Below, one piece after another: positions 6,547-13,994 of a stretch of 14,214 nucleotides of DNA. The stretch spans positions 1-14,214 of the forward strand of contig JBCDGJ010000128.1 in NCBI GenBank assembly GCA_038757945.1, in the 5' to 3' direction. Position 1 is the stretch's first letter. Each line of letters opens with the position of its first letter. The stretch is from CALHVX01 sp038757945. Its GTDB lineage: Bacteria > Pseudomonadota > Gammaproteobacteria > Pseudomonadales > Azotimanducaceae. Below the pieces are notes generated by a model, which saw nothing but the letters and a program-made list of their open reading frames with translations, had not been told where the DNA came from and did not search any database. Position numbers and translations under genes: made by a program.

Positions 6547-7275
6547 TCAGCTGCCGTGAAGGTCGACGAGCTTGGCCTGCGTGGCCTCGTCCAGGTTCCC
6601 CGAGGGCTCGAGGCTCTGATCGGCCTGAAACTGGGTCAGCGTCGCCATGGAAACGTCGTCCGGCTCAGCGCCGTCCGGAGGACACGGATAACCGAGATTG
6701 CTGAGGCGGTGGCGAGCACCCGTGACGGTTGCCGGCGGGTCGATGTGGCCAAGCGCAACCTCGAACACGAGCTCCTCTTTGGTGCCCGGGAAAAACTCGA
6801 TCTCCGCCTGCGCGGCGTCCGGGGAAACCGGAACTTCGATGATACCGTCCGGCCCGGATTTTCCTTCGCGCCACTCACCATCGATGGATATCCGATACGG
6901 CGCATCGGACAGCAGTCGTTGCTCGGGAAGCACCTCCAGATCGGGATCTTCATAGTGGGTGTCATCACCGCCGGTCATGTTCGTCTCCGGCGGAGGAGGA
7001 TCCGGTTGCGGCGTGTAGAACACCAGCCGCACCAGCGCCGGAACGGCCTTACGCACGAAGCGGTACTTCTGACCCGCAGCGTGCGTCTGATTGCGCGGGA
7101 CGGGCGCGGGTACCACCAGTTCATCACCGGGTTGCAGGACGTTCAGATCACGGCGCTGCGCACGCAGTTCACTGTTCTCCGGATGAGCCCAGACCGTATC
7201 CGGTAGCAGCCCAGCCTTGAAGGCAACGCTGGCAACGCACTCACCGGGTTTGATCCTGTATGTGGTGTTCGCCAT
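6547..7275 (-). CDS. LysM + peptidoglycan-binding domain protein (injection-system accessory type), 242 aa
   Basis: Two-ended cell-wall-binding protein. Residues 1-57 form a LysM-like domain (YRIKPGECVASVAFKAGLLPDTVWAHPEN; NVLQPGDELVVPAP). Residues about 60-125 hold a linker with PDPPPP. Residues about 126-180 form a beta-rich segment (PYRISIDGEWREGKSGPDGIIEVPV; LGHIDP) resembling the carboxypeptidase-regulatory-like middle of this protein class. Residues about 183-240 form a PG_binding_1 domain (TGARHRLSNLGYP; LTQFQADQSLEPSGNLDEATQAKL). From memory, this order and motif style match small proteins encoded beside VgrG, PAAR and Rhs genes of type VI secretion or contractile injection systems, but none lies here. 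There is no signal peptide, which fits such a role better than ordinary export. Start ATG at 7275; GGAG lies about 16 nt upstream, rather far. It is divergent from the aldo/keto reductase gene. Confidence 0.82.
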   Translation of the reverse strand: MANTTYRIKPGECVASVAFKAGLLPDTVWAHPENSELRAQRRDLNVLQPGDELVVPAPVPRNQTHAAGQKYRFVRKAVPALVRLVFYTPQPDPPPPETNMTGGDDTHYEDPDLEVLPEQRLLSDAPYRISIDGEWREGKSGPDGIIEVPVSPDAAQAEIEFFPGTKEELVFEVALGHIDPPATVTGARHRLSNLGYPCPPDGAEPDDVSMATLTQFQADQSLEPSGNLDEATQAKLVDLHGS

Positions 7276-7488
7276 AAGTCGACGGCCGGATCTCCGTGCC
7301 TCTCATCGCTGCACTTGCTCAGACCATACCTTCAGCCTGCGTGACCAGCAACGGATGGCCCGGGCGCGGACCGGTCGCGGCTGGTGCAGCAACGGGATCC
7401 GGACTGCCCGCACACCGTAGGGCGCCGTGGCTGTTATGGCCGGGTCCGTCCGACTACACTGAAGCCCGCATCTGCTGCTGGGGTAACC

Positions 7489-8499
7489 ATGCTGTCACCG
7501 AGAACGATCGCAGACCATCAGATCAACGCCATCGGCCTCGGCTGCATGAACGTGAGCCACGCCTATGGGCCGGCCCAGCCCGAAGCCGACGCTATCGCCC
7601 TGTTCCAGCGCGCGCTGGACTCAGGCTACAACTTCTTCGACACCGCCAGCATCTACGGCCTCGGCGGCAACGAGACCCTGCTCGGCAAAGCCCTGGCCGA
7701 CCGGCGCTCCGAATTTTTCCTCGCCAGCAAGTGTGTCATGGGGGTGCGGGACGGCAAACGCGTGCTCGACGGCAGTCCGGACCACCTGAAAGCGCAGTGC
7801 GACGCCAGCCTGAAGCGCCTCAACACCGACGTGATCGATCTGTACTACATGCATCGGTTGGACCGGAAGGTGCCGATCGAAGACTCCGTCGGCGCCCTCG
7901 CCGACCTGGTCGCGGCCGGCAAGATTCGTCACATCGGCCTGTCGGAAATGTCGGCGACAACGCTGCGGCGAGCGCACGCCGTACATCCGATTGCCGCCAT
8001 GCAGTCCGAATATTCCCTCTGGAGCCGGAATCCGGAGCTCGGCGTCCTCGACACCTGTGCTGAGCTGGGCACAACCTTCGTGGCATTCAGTCCCGTGGGG
8101 CGCGGCTTCTTTGCCGACACGCCGCTCGATCCGGACGCCTTCCACGAGAAGGACCTGCGCCGCGGCATGCCCAGATTCGCAATAGACAACTACGGTCGTA
8201 ACCTGGAGATCCTGCGCACCACCCGGGAGCTTGCTGACGAGCTCGGTTGCGGTATCCCCGAGCTCGCCCTGGCCTGGGTGCTGGCTCAGGGCGAACATAT
8301 TGTGGCCATTCCAGGCACGACGTCCCTCGATCACCTAAATCAGAACTTCGACGCCCTGCAGCTCGACCTGCCCGCTGCGGTCCTGAGCCGGCTCAGCGCG
8401 CTTTATGCACCGGCGACCATTGCCGGCAACCGCTACTCAGATGTCATGCAGAAGAGCATCGACACGGAGTGCTTCGACTTCGAGCAGTACGCGACCTGA
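7489..8499 (+). CDS. Aldo/keto reductase, 336 aa
   Basis: NADPH-dependent TIM-barrel oxidoreductase reducing aldehydes or ketones in the cytoplasm. The catalytic tetrad is complete: D51 and Y56 in FFDTASIYGLGGNETLLGKAL, K81 in LASKCVMG and H122 in DLYYMHRLD. The segments VPIEDSVGALADLVAAGKIRHIGLSE and HPIAAMQSEYSLWSRNPE mark the subgroup that includes plant perakine-reductase-like and bacterial YhdN/YajO-like enzymes. IPGTTSLDHLNQN near the C-terminus is the cofactor-phosphate region. Start ATG at 7489 has GGGG about 5 nt upstream; the frame extends back to 7384, but that part has no family similarity. A possible -10 TACACT lies at 7455-7460, with no good -35. Typical length is 320-340. It appears monocistronic, convergent with the DUF3604 gene 24 nt away. 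Substrate unknown. Confidence 0.93.
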   Translation: MLSPRTIADHQINAIGLGCMNVSHAYGPAQPEADAIALFQRALDSGYNFFDTASIYGLGGNETLLGKALADRRSEFFLASKCVMGVRDGKRVLDGSPDHLKAQCDASLKRLNTDVIDLYYMHRLDRKVPIEDSVGALADLVAAGKIRHIGLSEMSATTLRRAHAVHPIAAMQSEYSLWSRNPELGVLDTCAELGTTFVAFSPVGRGFFADTPLDPDAFHEKDLRRGMPRFAIDNYGRNLEILRTTRELADELGCGIPELALAWVLAQGEHIVAIPGTTSLDHLNQNFDALQLDLPAAVLSRLSALYAPATIAGNRYSDVMQKSIDTECFDFEQYAT

Positions 8500-8523
8500 C
8501 CTCCTTCAACGACTAATCGCGGA

Positions 8524-10302
8524 TCAGGAGCCGGGCGCGGGCAGATGCCAGACCGGCGACGTCCAAGCTCGTTCCCGTATCCAGCGATCGGCTTGTGGAA
8601 ACTCGTCGCAGCGGCCGGCCCGGCGGCAGTGGTAGGCACTCCAGCGCGGCGTCGGCGTTTCGAGAATGCGCGCATACCAGAACGCAGGTGTGTTGGGATC
8701 GAACGCAGCGTCCTGCCAGGTCACGCAAAGGTCGGTCGCACCGTCGGGCTGCTGCCAGGCAGTCAGGACCCGCTCTTTCAGCTCGCCGTCTTTCAGTTCC
8801 CCCTTGACGATTTCGATCCTCGTCAGCGGTGCCCGGTCCGCCTGTGCGTGCACGGTGAGATGAAGCGCTGGCGGCCCAGTGGGCGCGGCATCCAGCGTTC
8901 CGCCCATGGGTACCGACCCGGGCGCTGGTGGCGCACCACAGGGGCTTGCGCCTGGACCGGCCCATAGACGCGCACGAATGCGTGGACCGCTGGTGGCATA
9001 GACCTCCCGCCGTTTGAGCGCTGCAAAGATGCTGGCTCGGGTGTTCTCCTTGGCCCAGACGGCCATGATCCCGCCCGGGTTGAAGTCGCTGCGCTGCATA
9101 GTGCGATCGATGTCGCCCAACGCAAACTGAGGGCCTGGCCAGCGAGCTTCGTCGGTAAAGCCGCCCGTACCCATGTGGTTGTCGGTCGATCCAACCAGAC
9201 CGAGCTTGAGCGGATTCAGCCGCCGTACCCCCGACTGCCGATACCCGTCGAGCCCCCGCAGCAGCAGGCCACGGACGTAGCTGCTACGCATCCGCTCCCA
9301 CTCTTCGCGCGTGAACGCTTCAGCCGCCGCGGGTCGGGAGCGTTTCGTCACGTACAGCTCGAAACCGCAGTCTTCATCCGTTGCGCCGAACGCGGGCAGG
9401 CATTCGCTATTGCCCTTCTCCTGATGCACTTCCACCAGCCGCTCGTACTTCGCCCGCAGCGCCAACACCTCCGGCGCTTCGGATTCAACATCGAAGCTGA
9501 GGCCATCCCCCATGTTGGTGTTGTGCGGGATCGCCAGCGCTTCGCAGCCATCCTCGGCACGGCACTGTCGTTCCAGGGCCTGCCAGAGCAGGCGCGGCGT
9601 CGGATAGCGCAGGTAATCCAGAGCATCGGCCGTCGCGCGCTCGCTTGCAAAAATGATGTTCCGGTGGGTGTGGCTGAAGCCAGGGGTCGCGGACCACTCA
9701 AAGCCGACAAAGGTGGTGAAGGCGCAGGGCTCATTGGCTTCGTTGGTCTGCGCCTGGATGCGCTGCCACTGCGATAGACGCGCCGTGCGGCAGAGTTCCG
9801 GCTCCGCCTCGCAAAGCGTCGGCAGCTGCGGCTGCGCCTTCGTGATCGTCGGGATTACGTACTCCCGGAACACTTCCGAGCCGGTCGCCGGCGTATTGCG
9901 CTCTGTGAGAATGCGGCAATAGGGATCATCACGCGCGAGCGGATCAGTACAGACGTACATCAGATCGAGCCACTCGGCATGATCCGTCACCGCCATGAAA
10001 TCGAGCGGTTGCCCGATCGTCACCGTCCGGCCATCGGCAAGCGTCAGCGGTGCGCCCCGTGCAAAGGCGTAGGCGTCGGCCGGGCTGGCGGCCGTGCCGA
10101 AGCCCCAGGCATCCAGCGAGTAGCCCGAGTGCACGTGGAGATCGCCCCAGAACAGCTGCTTGTCATCCGGCGCGGTGCTGCCATCGCAGGACAGTGCCAG
10201 CGCCGAGCCTGCAGCGCCCAGCGCAACAACGCTGAGGATCAGTCGGCAGATCGTGGGCAGACCGCATCGCCCCGCGGAATTGTGATCCCTACACCGGCGC
10301 AT
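8524..10302 (-). CDS. DUF3604 protein, exported PHP-like metal-dependent hydrolase fold, 592 aa
   Basis: Large protein of uncharacterised function whose motifs suggest a PHP-like metal centre and hence a possible phosphoesterase or hydrolase. H56 and H58 lie in FWGDLHVHSGYSLDAWG, D107-H108 in MAVTDHAEWLD, E202 in GFEWSATPGFSHTHRN with H211 and H213 following, H260 in AIPHNTNMG, and D374 and H376 in GSTDNHMG. Together these form the DUF3604 signature. Residues 1-37 look like a signal peptide: basic start, hydrophobic LILSVVALGAAGSALA. A cysteine follows in ALSC, but the lipobox is poor, so a periplasmic protein is likelier than a lipoprotein. I placed the start at ATG 10302, the only ATG, GTG or TTG that gives the whole signal peptide without deep overlap. 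It overlaps the upstream monooxygenase by 14 nt, implying translational coupling. The family usually has about 600-680 residues. Confidence 0.85.
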   Translation of the reverse strand: MRRCRDHNSAGRCGLPTICRLILSVVALGAAGSALALSCDGSTAPDDKQLFWGDLHVHSGYSLDAWGFGTAASPADAYAFARGAPLTLADGRTVTIGQPLDFMAVTDHAEWLDLMYVCTDPLARDDPYCRILTERNTPATGSEVFREYVIPTITKAQPQLPTLCEAEPELCRTARLSQWQRIQAQTNEANEPCAFTTFVGFEWSATPGFSHTHRNIIFASERATADALDYLRYPTPRLLWQALERQCRAEDGCEALAIPHNTNMGDGLSFDVESEAPEVLALRAKYERLVEVHQEKGNSECLPAFGATDEDCGFELYVTKRSRPAAAEAFTREEWERMRSSYVRGLLLRGLDGYRQSGVRRLNPLKLGLVGSTDNHMGTGGFTDEARWPGPQFALGDIDRTMQRSDFNPGGIMAVWAKENTRASIFAALKRREVYATSGPRIRARLWAGPGASPCGAPPAPGSVPMGGTLDAAPTGPPALHLTVHAQADRAPLTRIEIVKGELKDGELKERVLTAWQQPDGATDLCVTWQDAAFDPNTPAFWYARILETPTPRWSAYHCRRAGRCDEFPQADRWIRERAWTSPVWHLPAPGS

Positions 10303-11479
10303 TCGGCGGTAAGCCCACGAGCAGACGCCCATAGGTCTCCGAGCTGACATCCAGGTCGAACACGGTATGGCAGGACGCCGTATTGAGATCCCGCAGAACG
10401 CGTTGCAATGGGCTATCGAGGAAATGGCTGCTGGCACCGCAGGCTTCGACCACGTCCCGTACCAGGTCGCGGGAACGGCGCACGATGTGGCCCAGGTCGA
10501 CGCGCAGCCGGGCACGCTCGAGTTCCGGGCAGGGTTCAGCCCGGTAGCCGAAGTCTTCGACGACGTCGGTGATCTGGTACAGCTGATTCACGATCGAATC
10601 CATCTCGACCCGAGCATGTGCGAGCCGCGACTGCGACAGCGCACGATCGCTCTGCCGGCTCTTCGTGCCGTAGACAGTCCGGCCCTGCATGCGCTCCTCA
10701 AACAGACGAACCGCAGTGCGTGCCGCACCGACCAGCGGAGCCGCCGCCGTCAACCCCAGCACCGGCAGCATCGGCATTCGGTACAGGTGGGAATCGTTGA
10801 GCTTCGATCCAGGGCTGGTGCCGTCGCTGAGCGTCGACAGATCAACCATGCGATGCGCGGGCACGTAAACGTCATTGACCGCGATATCGTTGCTGCCGGT
10901 ACCCACCATGCCTTCGATGTGCCAGGTGTCCTGCACTTCGACCGCGGCAATCGGCAGGACGTACATCGCCAGCATCGGCGCCTCCCGACCCGGTACCGGC
11001 GTCAGCGCCCCCACCATGACGTGATCGGCGTGCATGACGCCGGTGCCCCACTGCCAGCGGCCGGTGATCCGAAAGCCCCCCTCACAGGGGGTCGCCTTGC
11101 CGTTCGGCGCCAGCACGCCCGGTGCGATGATGTAGGGCCGGGACCCGAACAGGTCATCCTGCGCCGGCCGATCGTAGAGCGCGAGCAGCCAGTTGTGCTC
11201 CATGCAGAAGGTCGTCACCCAGGCGTGAGAAGTACAGCCACCGCCGAGGGCGAGCGCCACTTCCACAAAGCCACGCAGCGAGTACTCGTAACCACCGTAC
11301 TGCTTCGGAACGAACCAGCGGTAGGCCCCGGTGGCCTCGATGGCCTGCATGACTTCATCGACCGGTTTCCGTTGCACCTCGGCCTGCGCGGCGTAGTCCC
11401 GGAGCATGGGCGTCAGGGCGCTCAGCGCGTCAATCAGTTCCCGCTCGCTGATCCGTTCTGTCGCAGCGACAGCAGCCAT
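10289..11479 (-). CDS. Acyl-CoA dehydrogenase-fold flavin-dependent monooxygenase (group D, HsaA/HpaH-like), 396 aa
   Basis: Probable oxygenase component of a two-component flavin monooxygenase, using reduced FMN or FAD from a separate reductase to hydroxylate an aromatic or polycyclic substrate. The fold is that of acyl-CoA dehydrogenases: an N-terminal helical part to about 115, a beta domain (APGVLAPNGKATPCEGGFRITGRWQWGTGV; GMVGTGSNDIAVNDVYVPAHRM) and a C-terminal helical bundle (SPLQRVLRDLNTASCHTVFD). The GTGSNDIAVNDVYVP and SSHFLDSPLQRVLRD segments and the lack of a clear acyl-CoA catalytic glutamate favour HsaA-type monooxygenases over true dehydrogenases; H372 is in the position of the His seen in that group. 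Start ATG at 11479 has GGAGGG 8 nt upstream; the frame extends to 11698, but only through the control region and the divergent gene. No flavin reductase is in the window. It is first in a unit with the DUF3604 gene. Confidence 0.85.
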   Translation of the reverse strand: MAAVAATERISERELIDALSALTPMLRDYAAQAEVQRKPVDEVMQAIEATGAYRWFVPKQYGGYEYSLRGFVEVALALGGGCTSHAWVTTFCMEHNWLLALYDRPAQDDLFGSRPYIIAPGVLAPNGKATPCEGGFRITGRWQWGTGVMHADHVMVGALTPVPGREAPMLAMYVLPIAAVEVQDTWHIEGMVGTGSNDIAVNDVYVPAHRMVDLSTLSDGTSPGSKLNDSHLYRMPMLPVLGLTAAAPLVGAARTAVRLFEERMQGRTVYGTKSRQSDRALSQSRLAHARVEMDSIVNQLYQITDVVEDFGYRAEPCPELERARLRVDLGHIVRRSRDLVRDVVEACGASSHFLDSPLQRVLRDLNTASCHTVFDLDVSSETYGRLLVGLPPNAPV

Positions 11480-11512
11480 TCGATCACCCTCCCCCTTCGA
11501 TCCCCCTCCCCC
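11479..11512 (-). repeat. 17-bp tandem repeat duplicating a G-rich ribosome binding site
   Basis: On the minus strand GGGGGAGGGGGATCGAA (11512-11496) is followed directly by GGGGGAGGGTGATCGAA (11495-11479), identical at 16 of 17 positions. The last base of copy 2 is the A of the monooxygenase start codon. Each copy carries a strong Shine-Dalgarno core GGAGG, but only copy 2 is correctly spaced. The block also has four G-tracts (5, 5, 5 and 3) with loops of 1, 6 and 1 nt, which meets the usual G-quadruplex pattern in the sense RNA. Confidence 0.85.
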
Positions 11513-11627
11513 GGTGTGGCCGTGCCCATACACCTCTGCGGCAGGCGGCCAACGCACAGCTTGAGTGTACTTGCCCCGATGCCAAACACAATTTAGTTTG
11601 ATTGCCGAGTACCTTGCCGGGGACAGC
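11513..11627. promoter_or_regulatory. Divergent control region with AT-rich inverted repeat
   Basis: This is the rest of the gap between the divergent monooxygenase and hydrolase genes. An AT-rich patch in otherwise GC-rich sequence holds CAAAC, 8 nt, GTTTG (11583-11600), a possible operator. On the minus strand TTGTGT (11591-11586), a 16-nt spacer and TACACT (11569-11564) form a possible weak promoter for the monooxygenase gene, overlapping the repeat. For the plus strand I find no convincing -35/-10 pair. GGGGA 7 nt before 11628 is the hydrolase ribosome binding site. No regulator gene is next to this region in the window. Confidence 0.45.
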
Positions 11628-12746
11628 ATGACAGCCTGGGACCAGACCTTCGTCTCCTGCACCTCGGCAACAAGCGCCCGCAACGGCGCCGGCTTCAATC
11701 CCTGTCAGGGCCTGTACCTGAAGCCCAGGGCCGGTCAGGTCAGGACCGCCTTTATCGCAACCCACTACAACGTCGACTTCAGCGAACACTACCTGGGCAG
11801 CTTCCTGGCCGAGCGAGGCTTTGGCTTTCTCGGCTGGAACACGCGCTTTCGCGGCGTCGAAAGCATGTTTCTGCTCGAGCACGCGCTGATCGATATCGGT
11901 GCCGGGGTACGCTGGCTGCGCGAGACAGCCGGCGCGGAGCAGATAGTGCTGCTCGGAAACTCCGGCGGCGGGTCGCTGATGGCTGCCTACCAGTCGCAGG
12001 CCTTAGGCGTCACCATGACACCGACCCCGGGACTCAAGCTGCCCGATGCGCTGCACGATCTGCCGCCCGCGGATCTCTACGTGTCGCTGTGCGCGCACCT
12101 TGGGCGTCCCGAGGTGCTCACGGACTGGTTCGATCCGTCGGTCACCGACGAAACAGATCCGGCCAGCGTCGACGAAGATCTGAATATGTACAACCCCGCC
12201 CACGGTCCACCCTATGCGCCAGCGTTCATCAGCCGCTACCGGGCAGCACAACGGGCTCGCAACGAACGCAATACGGACTGGTGTTACGCCGAACTCGAGC
12301 GCCTCAAGGGCGTAGGCATGTTCGACCGGGCTTTCAACCTGTACCGAACCTGGGCCGACCTGCGGCTGATGGATGGCAGCATCGACCCGTCGAAGCGCGA
12401 GGTCGGGCGCTGCTATGCCGGTGATCCGAAAGCCGCAAACTTCTCACCCCGCGGCATCGGCCTGACCAATACCCTGCGAACCTGGCTGTCCATGTGGTCA
12501 CTGCGTGATTCCCACTGTCGCGGCGCTCCGCATCTAGGACGCATTACCCAGCCGGCGCTGGTCATTCAAAGCGATGCCGATAGCGGCGTGTTCCCTGGCG
12601 ACGCCCGAGCCATCCACGATGCCCTGGCCAGCAGCGACAAGGCACTACATGAGATCGAAGGCGACCACTACCTCTTGCAGCCTGCGTCCGCACGCGCCGA
12701 TGTGGCCGACGTGATCACCGCCTGGGCTCAGGCCAGAGGGGCGTAG
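11628..12746 (+). CDS. Alpha/beta hydrolase, 372 aa
   Basis: Serine hydrolase, probably an esterase or lactonase on a small organic substrate, cytoplasmic as no signal peptide is seen. The nucleophile elbow is GNSGGG with S112. An Asp in IQSDADSG (D316 or D318) and H347 in EGDHYL complete a plausible triad. THYNVD (45-50), before SEHYLGSFLAERGFGFLGWNTRFRG, fits the early strand and oxyanion-hole loop. Between about 130 and 300 lies a large insert rich in charged and aromatic residues, probably a cap over the active site. I do not recognise a named subfamily. Start ATG at 11628 (MTAWDQ) has GGGGA 7 nt upstream; an open extension back to 11565 would begin inside the putative operator. First of at least three plus-strand genes; 65 nt separate it from the dehydratase gene. 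Confidence 0.87.
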   Translation: MTAWDQTFVSCTSATSARNGAGFNPCQGLYLKPRAGQVRTAFIATHYNVDFSEHYLGSFLAERGFGFLGWNTRFRGVESMFLLEHALIDIGAGVRWLRETAGAEQIVLLGNSGGGSLMAAYQSQALGVTMTPTPGLKLPDALHDLPPADLYVSLCAHLGRPEVLTDWFDPSVTDETDPASVDEDLNMYNPAHGPPYAPAFISRYRAAQRARNERNTDWCYAELERLKGVGMFDRAFNLYRTWADLRLMDGSIDPSKREVGRCYAGDPKAANFSPRGIGLTNTLRTWLSMWSLRDSHCRGAPHLGRITQPALVIQSDADSGVFPGDARAIHDALASSDKALHEIEGDHYLLQPASARADVADVITAWAQARGA

Positions 12747-12811
12747 CCATGGTGCGTGCAGCGTGGCTGCCCAGCGTGCCATGGCGCACGAGCTAGGTCG
12801 GTTCCGCCTGC

Positions 12812-13993
12812 ATGCGCATTACAGCGATTCGCGATCTGTCGGTGACCCTGGAGGGACAGATCGCCAATGCGGTCGTGGACTTCTCGAGCCATACCGTGTC
12901 GCTGGTGGCGGTCCAGAGCGATCAGCTGCGCAGCGGCAGACCGGTTACCGGGATTGCCTTCAACTCCATCGGCCGTTTTGCGCAGCAGGGCATCCTGCGC
13001 GAGCGCCTTATCCCGCGCGTGCTGAACGCACCGACCGATTCCCTGCTCGCGGCCGATGGGCGCGCGTTCGATCCTGCGGCCGTGGCTAGGACCGCCATGC
13101 GCAATGAGAAGCCCGGGGGCCACGGCGATCGCGCCGGCGCTGTTGCCGCGCTGGAGCTCGCAGTCTGGGATCTCAACGCCAAGCTGGCAGACGAGCCCGC
13201 CTGCGAGACCATCGCACGAGCTGTTGGCCGAGCACTGCCAAGCACTGCGACGCGGGCCGCCGTACCCGTCTACGCAGCTGGGGGCTACTACTACCCCGGC
13301 AGTTCCGTTGCAGGACTGCGCGACGAGCTGTCCCGTTATCAGGACAGCGGCTACACCGCCTTCAAGCTGAAGATCGGCGGTGCGCCCATCGGCACTGACA
13401 TCGAACGGATCGAAACGGCGATCGCTGTTGCCGGGCAGGCCAGCGCCGTTGCCGTCGATGCCAACGGACGCTTCGATCTGGCAGAGGCGCAGCGCTACGG
13501 CGCCGCCATCAGCGACTACGGCCTGCGCTGGTTCGAGGAGCCCGGCGATCCGCTCGATTTCGCGCTGCTGGCAGAGCTTGCCGCCACTTACCCGGGCACC
13601 CTGGCAACGGGAGAGAACCTCTTCAGCAGCATCGATGCGCGCAACCTGCTGCGCTACGGCGGCCTCAAGCCACAGCGCGACGTGCTGCAGATGGACCCGG
13701 GACTTGCTTACGGGTTGAGCGACTACCTCGATACGCTCCACGCCGTCGAAGCCGCCGGGTTCGGGTACAGCCAGTGTGTGCCGCACGGTGGGCACCTGAT
13801 CAATCTGCACATCATCACGGCCCTGGGGCTGGGCGGCTGCGAAGCCTATCCCGGCGTGTTTCAACCCTTTGGCGGCTATGCTCCGCAATGCAGGGTTGCC
13901 GACGGCCGCGTCGCCGTCAGCGATGCCCCGGGCTGGGGGCTTGAGCAAAAGCCGGAACTCAGACCCCACCTCGAGCGGCTGCTGGAGCATTAG
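12812..13993 (+). CDS. Enolase-superfamily dehydratase, D-tartrate dehydratase-like, 393 aa
   Basis: Mg-dependent enzyme of the mandelate racemase subgroup that would remove water from a 2-hydroxy acid by abstracting the alpha proton. D-tartrate dehydratase turns D-tartrate into oxaloacetate. From memory the protein is closely similar throughout to the Bradyrhizobium enzyme: GIAFNSIGRFAQQGILRER, EKPGGHGDR, VYAAGGYYYPG, FKLKIGGAPI, VAVDANGRFDL, WFEEPGDPLDF, TGENLFSSIDARNLLRYGG and CVPHGGH. The superfamily residues are present: K185/K187 in the KxK motif, D216, E242 (or E243) and E268 as metal ligands, and H325 as second acid/base. Length matches. Start ATG at 12812 (MRITAIRDLSV) lacks a strong ribosome binding site (AGG about 14 nt upstream), so it may rely on readthrough from the hydrolase. 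The substrate could be another tartrate-like acid. Confidence 0.88.
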   Translation: MRITAIRDLSVTLEGQIANAVVDFSSHTVSLVAVQSDQLRSGRPVTGIAFNSIGRFAQQGILRERLIPRVLNAPTDSLLAADGRAFDPAAVARTAMRNEKPGGHGDRAGAVAALELAVWDLNAKLADEPACETIARAVGRALPSTATRAAVPVYAAGGYYYPGSSVAGLRDELSRYQDSGYTAFKLKIGGAPIGTDIERIETAIAVAGQASAVAVDANGRFDLAEAQRYGAAISDYGLRWFEEPGDPLDFALLAELAATYPGTLATGENLFSSIDARNLLRYGGLKPQRDVLQMDPGLAYGLSDYLDTLHAVEAAGFGYSQCVPHGGHLINLHIITALGLGGCEAYPGVFQPFGGYAPQCRVADGRVAVSDAPGWGLEQKPELRPHLERLLEH

Positions 13994-13994
13994 C

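Noticed and set aside
7276..7488. Possible RNA gene or hidden small gene between the LysM and aldo/keto reductase genes
   Set aside because: I see no tRNA-like fold or convincing ribosome-bound frame; it is most simply a divergent promoter region.
8495..8530. Complementary segments around the convergent stops of the aldo/keto reductase and DUF3604 genes
   Set aside because: Only 5-bp arms with loops of 20 nt or more; likely chance.
10303..10515. Upstream extension of the DUF3604 frame to 10515
   Set aside because: It overlaps the end of the monooxygenase by more than 200 nt and adds non-family sequence before a good signal peptide.
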